Source: Enterococcus faecalis
GTDB lineage: Bacteria > Bacillota > Bacilli > Lactobacillales > Enterococcaceae
Length of the DNA stretch: 64,000 nucleotides
Direction: 5' to 3'
NCBI RefSeq assembly: GCF_029024925.1
Contig: NZ_CP118962.1
Span: forward strand, 1,210,001 to 1,274,000
The notes beneath the pieces are model-generated. The model was not told the origin of the DNA, made no database searches, and was given only the letters and a program-made list of their open reading frames with translations. The position numbers and the translations under genes are program-made. This document shows, in pieces, positions 61,732 to 64,000 of the stretch (positions are counted from its first letter, which is position 1; every line of letters starts with the position of its first letter).

Positions 61732-63016
61732 AGACTTCTTCAATTGGTAAATAGGTGTATTCTGCAATTTCTGCGGCATGGGAGCCAGCAACATGTCCAG
61801 TGACAAATGCAGCTGTAACATTGTAGCCTCCAGTATAGCCATTAATATCTAAAAGTTCACCAGCAAAAAATAAACCATTGACTAATTTGCTCTCCATTGT
61901 TTTAGGGGTCACTTCTTTGAGGGAAATCCCACCGCCTGTGACAAAAGATTTTTCCAAAGGCAATGTTTTCGTAACAGTGAACTGAAAGTCTTTCAGTAGT
62001 TCCACAAAGGAAAGACGTTGCTTTTCTGTTAGTTGTTTGGCAGGCACTTCTTCAATTGCTAGTTTCTCTAGATAAAAAGTGAGCAGACGTTCTGGTATTA
62101 AAGAATGGAAGGCATTTTTTGCCACTTTATTTGGCTGTTCCTCAATCATGTAATCAACATTTTTCAGCACTTCTTCAAAAGATTTTGTCGGAAACACATC
62201 CAAGGCTACCGTGACAGGTTGATTACCGTTGCGAGTTAATTCTTGGTTAATAAAACTAGAACAGCGGAGCGCGGCAGGTCCTGAAATGCCAAAATGTGTA
62301 AACAGCATATCCATTTGATGATTAACTAAAGGTTTTCCTTTTTGGTTCAAAACAGTTAAATTAACATCTTGTAAAGAGAGACCTTGCAACGTTTTATCAA
62401 GGATAAAAGGTTCTTCAGAAATAATAGGTGATTCGGTAGGGTAGAGTGGGCTGATGGTATGCCCCATTTTTTTGGCTAGTTTATAGCCATCACCAGTTGC
62501 TCCTGTGGAAGGATAAGTGCGGCCGCCAGTTGTTAATACAACACACGGCGCATAAATTTTTTCCAGTTCGGTTTCAACGCCAATTATTTGATCGTCTTTT
62601 CGTAGTAATTTTGTGACCTGTGTTTTTGTAAAAACAGTGACTCCTAATTCGTTAATGCGGTTAAATAGCGCATCAACAATTGACTTCGATTTATCTGTAA
62701 CAGGGAACATGCGTCCGTGATCTTCTTCTTTTAAGTGAATACCATTGGATTCAAAAAAGTTCATGATATCATAGTTATCAAATTGTGAAAATGCGCTGTA
62801 TAAAAATTTTCCATTCCCAGGAATAAATGAAATGATTTCTTCTGCGGGCCGATTATTAGTTACATTACAGCGGCCGCCACCAGTCATTAATAATTTTTTC
62901 CCAACACGGCGATTTTTTTCAATCAATAATACTTGAGCACCAGCTTCTGCGGCCGCAATCGTGGCCATCATACCACTCGTCCCAGCACCGACAATAATTA
63001 CATCAAATTTCTTCAT
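61730..63016 (-). CDS. FAD-dependent oxidoreductase of the HI0933/YtfP (BaiN) family
   Basis: A 428-residue flavoprotein. VIIVGAGTSGMMAT (about 5-18) binds the ADP part of FAD, KKLLMTGGGRCNVTN (about 43-57) is the HI0933 signature, and the C-terminal GELLDINGYTGGYN segment closes the FAD site. Function in most bacteria is unknown, though one homologue (BaiN) acts on bile acid intermediates. ATG at 63016 after GGAGGAG was chosen; the frame continues 11 codons further without support. Confidence 0.88.
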   Translation of the reverse strand: MKKFDVIIVGAGTSGMMATIAAAEAGAQVLLIEKNRRVGKKLLMTGGGRCNVTNNRPAEEIISFIPGNGKFLYSAFSQFDNYDIMNFFESNGIHLKEEDHGRMFPVTDKSKSIVDALFNRINELGVTVFTKTQVTKLLRKDDQIIGVETELEKIYAPCVVLTTGGRTYPSTGATGDGYKLAKKMGHTISPLYPTESPIISEEPFILDKTLQGLSLQDVNLTVLNQKGKPLVNHQMDMLFTHFGISGPAALRCSSFINQELTRNGNQPVTVALDVFPTKSFEEVLKNVDYMIEEQPNKVAKNAFHSLIPERLLTFYLEKLAIEEVPAKQLTEKQRLSFVELLKDFQFTVTKTLPLEKSFVTGGGISLKEVTPKTMESKLVNGLFFAGELLDINGYTGGYNVTAAFVTGHVAGSHAAEIAEYTYLPIEEV

Positions 63017-63153
63017 AGTTCTCCTCCAATTCAATAGGTAGTGTACCATAATTACAGGATTTTTTCTGGATTTAAGGAAAAAATAAACGTTTGACTATGG
63101 TAATTTTTGAATTTTCAGTTAAAATAAACCTATAACAATGAGAGGATGATTAA

Positions 63154-64000
<847 letters not shown>

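Overview
The window is a 64 kb stretch of a low-GC Gram-positive chromosome. It is almost certainly Enterococcus faecalis or a very close relative. The reasons are the divergent mvaS/mvaE pair, with mvaE encoding the fused thiolase/HMG-CoA reductase typical of enterococci and MvaS carrying Glu79, Cys111 and His233 at the positions known for the E. faecalis enzyme; strong AGGAGG-type ribosome binding sites; and Bacillus-like gene blocks (ytkL-ytoI-nrnA, trmK-nif3, zapA-cvpA-mutS2-trxA-uvrC). Species assignment is from recall of gene content, not from a database search.

Layout. 1-1.9 kb: end of a PTS-type dihydroxyacetone kinase operon (dhaM, dhaK, dhaL). 2.0-6.6 kb: a lipoprotein and the first mevalonate-pathway genes. 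6.6-10.7 kb: four minus-strand genes (AI-2E-type membrane protein, DUF218 membrane protein, cold-shock protein, possible baeRF-like protein). 10.7-13.4 kb: an AT-rich accessory-looking block with a secreted aromatic-rich small protein (bacteriocin candidate) and a divergent ABC ATPase plus an ABC permease frameshifted at an A8 run. 13.5-23.4 kb: XRE regulator and DHA2 efflux pump, ytkL-ytoI-nrnA, a PhnA-like protein, membrane proteins, CshB-type helicase and an OmpR-type regulator behind a structured leader. 23.4-31.1 kb: T-box and alaS, trmK-nif3, pepT, membrane proteins.

31.2-45.3 kb is a molybdenum and formate island in two runs. The first run is mobA, a formate/nitrite channel, a MobB-like P-loop protein, the three subunits of an NAD-type (FdsGBA-like) formate dehydrogenase, and moeA. 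The second is moaC, moaA, a MOSC protein, moaB, a MoeA-like protein and modABC. Molybdate would be imported by ModABC, built into cofactor, modified to its guanine dinucleotide form and inserted in the formate dehydrogenase. Here the dehydrogenase carries two separate lesions: an in-frame TAG in the NuoE-like subunit and an exact 8-bp tandem duplication that frameshifts the catalytic subunit.

45.4-64 kb: a Cd/Zn-type P-type ATPase, the zapA-cvpA-mutS2-trxA-uvrC block, an ABC exporter, a LacI regulator with a divergent GH4 glycosidase, an ABC-F ribosome-protection gene behind an attenuator with a 14-codon leader peptide, an HI0933-family flavoprotein, and the start of gdhA. Two long intergenic elements (about 39.05-39.28 kb and 53.71-54.25 kb) are copies of one repeat in opposite orientation. 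The second copy holds four small insertions that the first lacks, three of them about 51-53 nt cassettes with a shared end. No tRNA, rRNA, CRISPR array, complete insertion sequence or prophage was seen.
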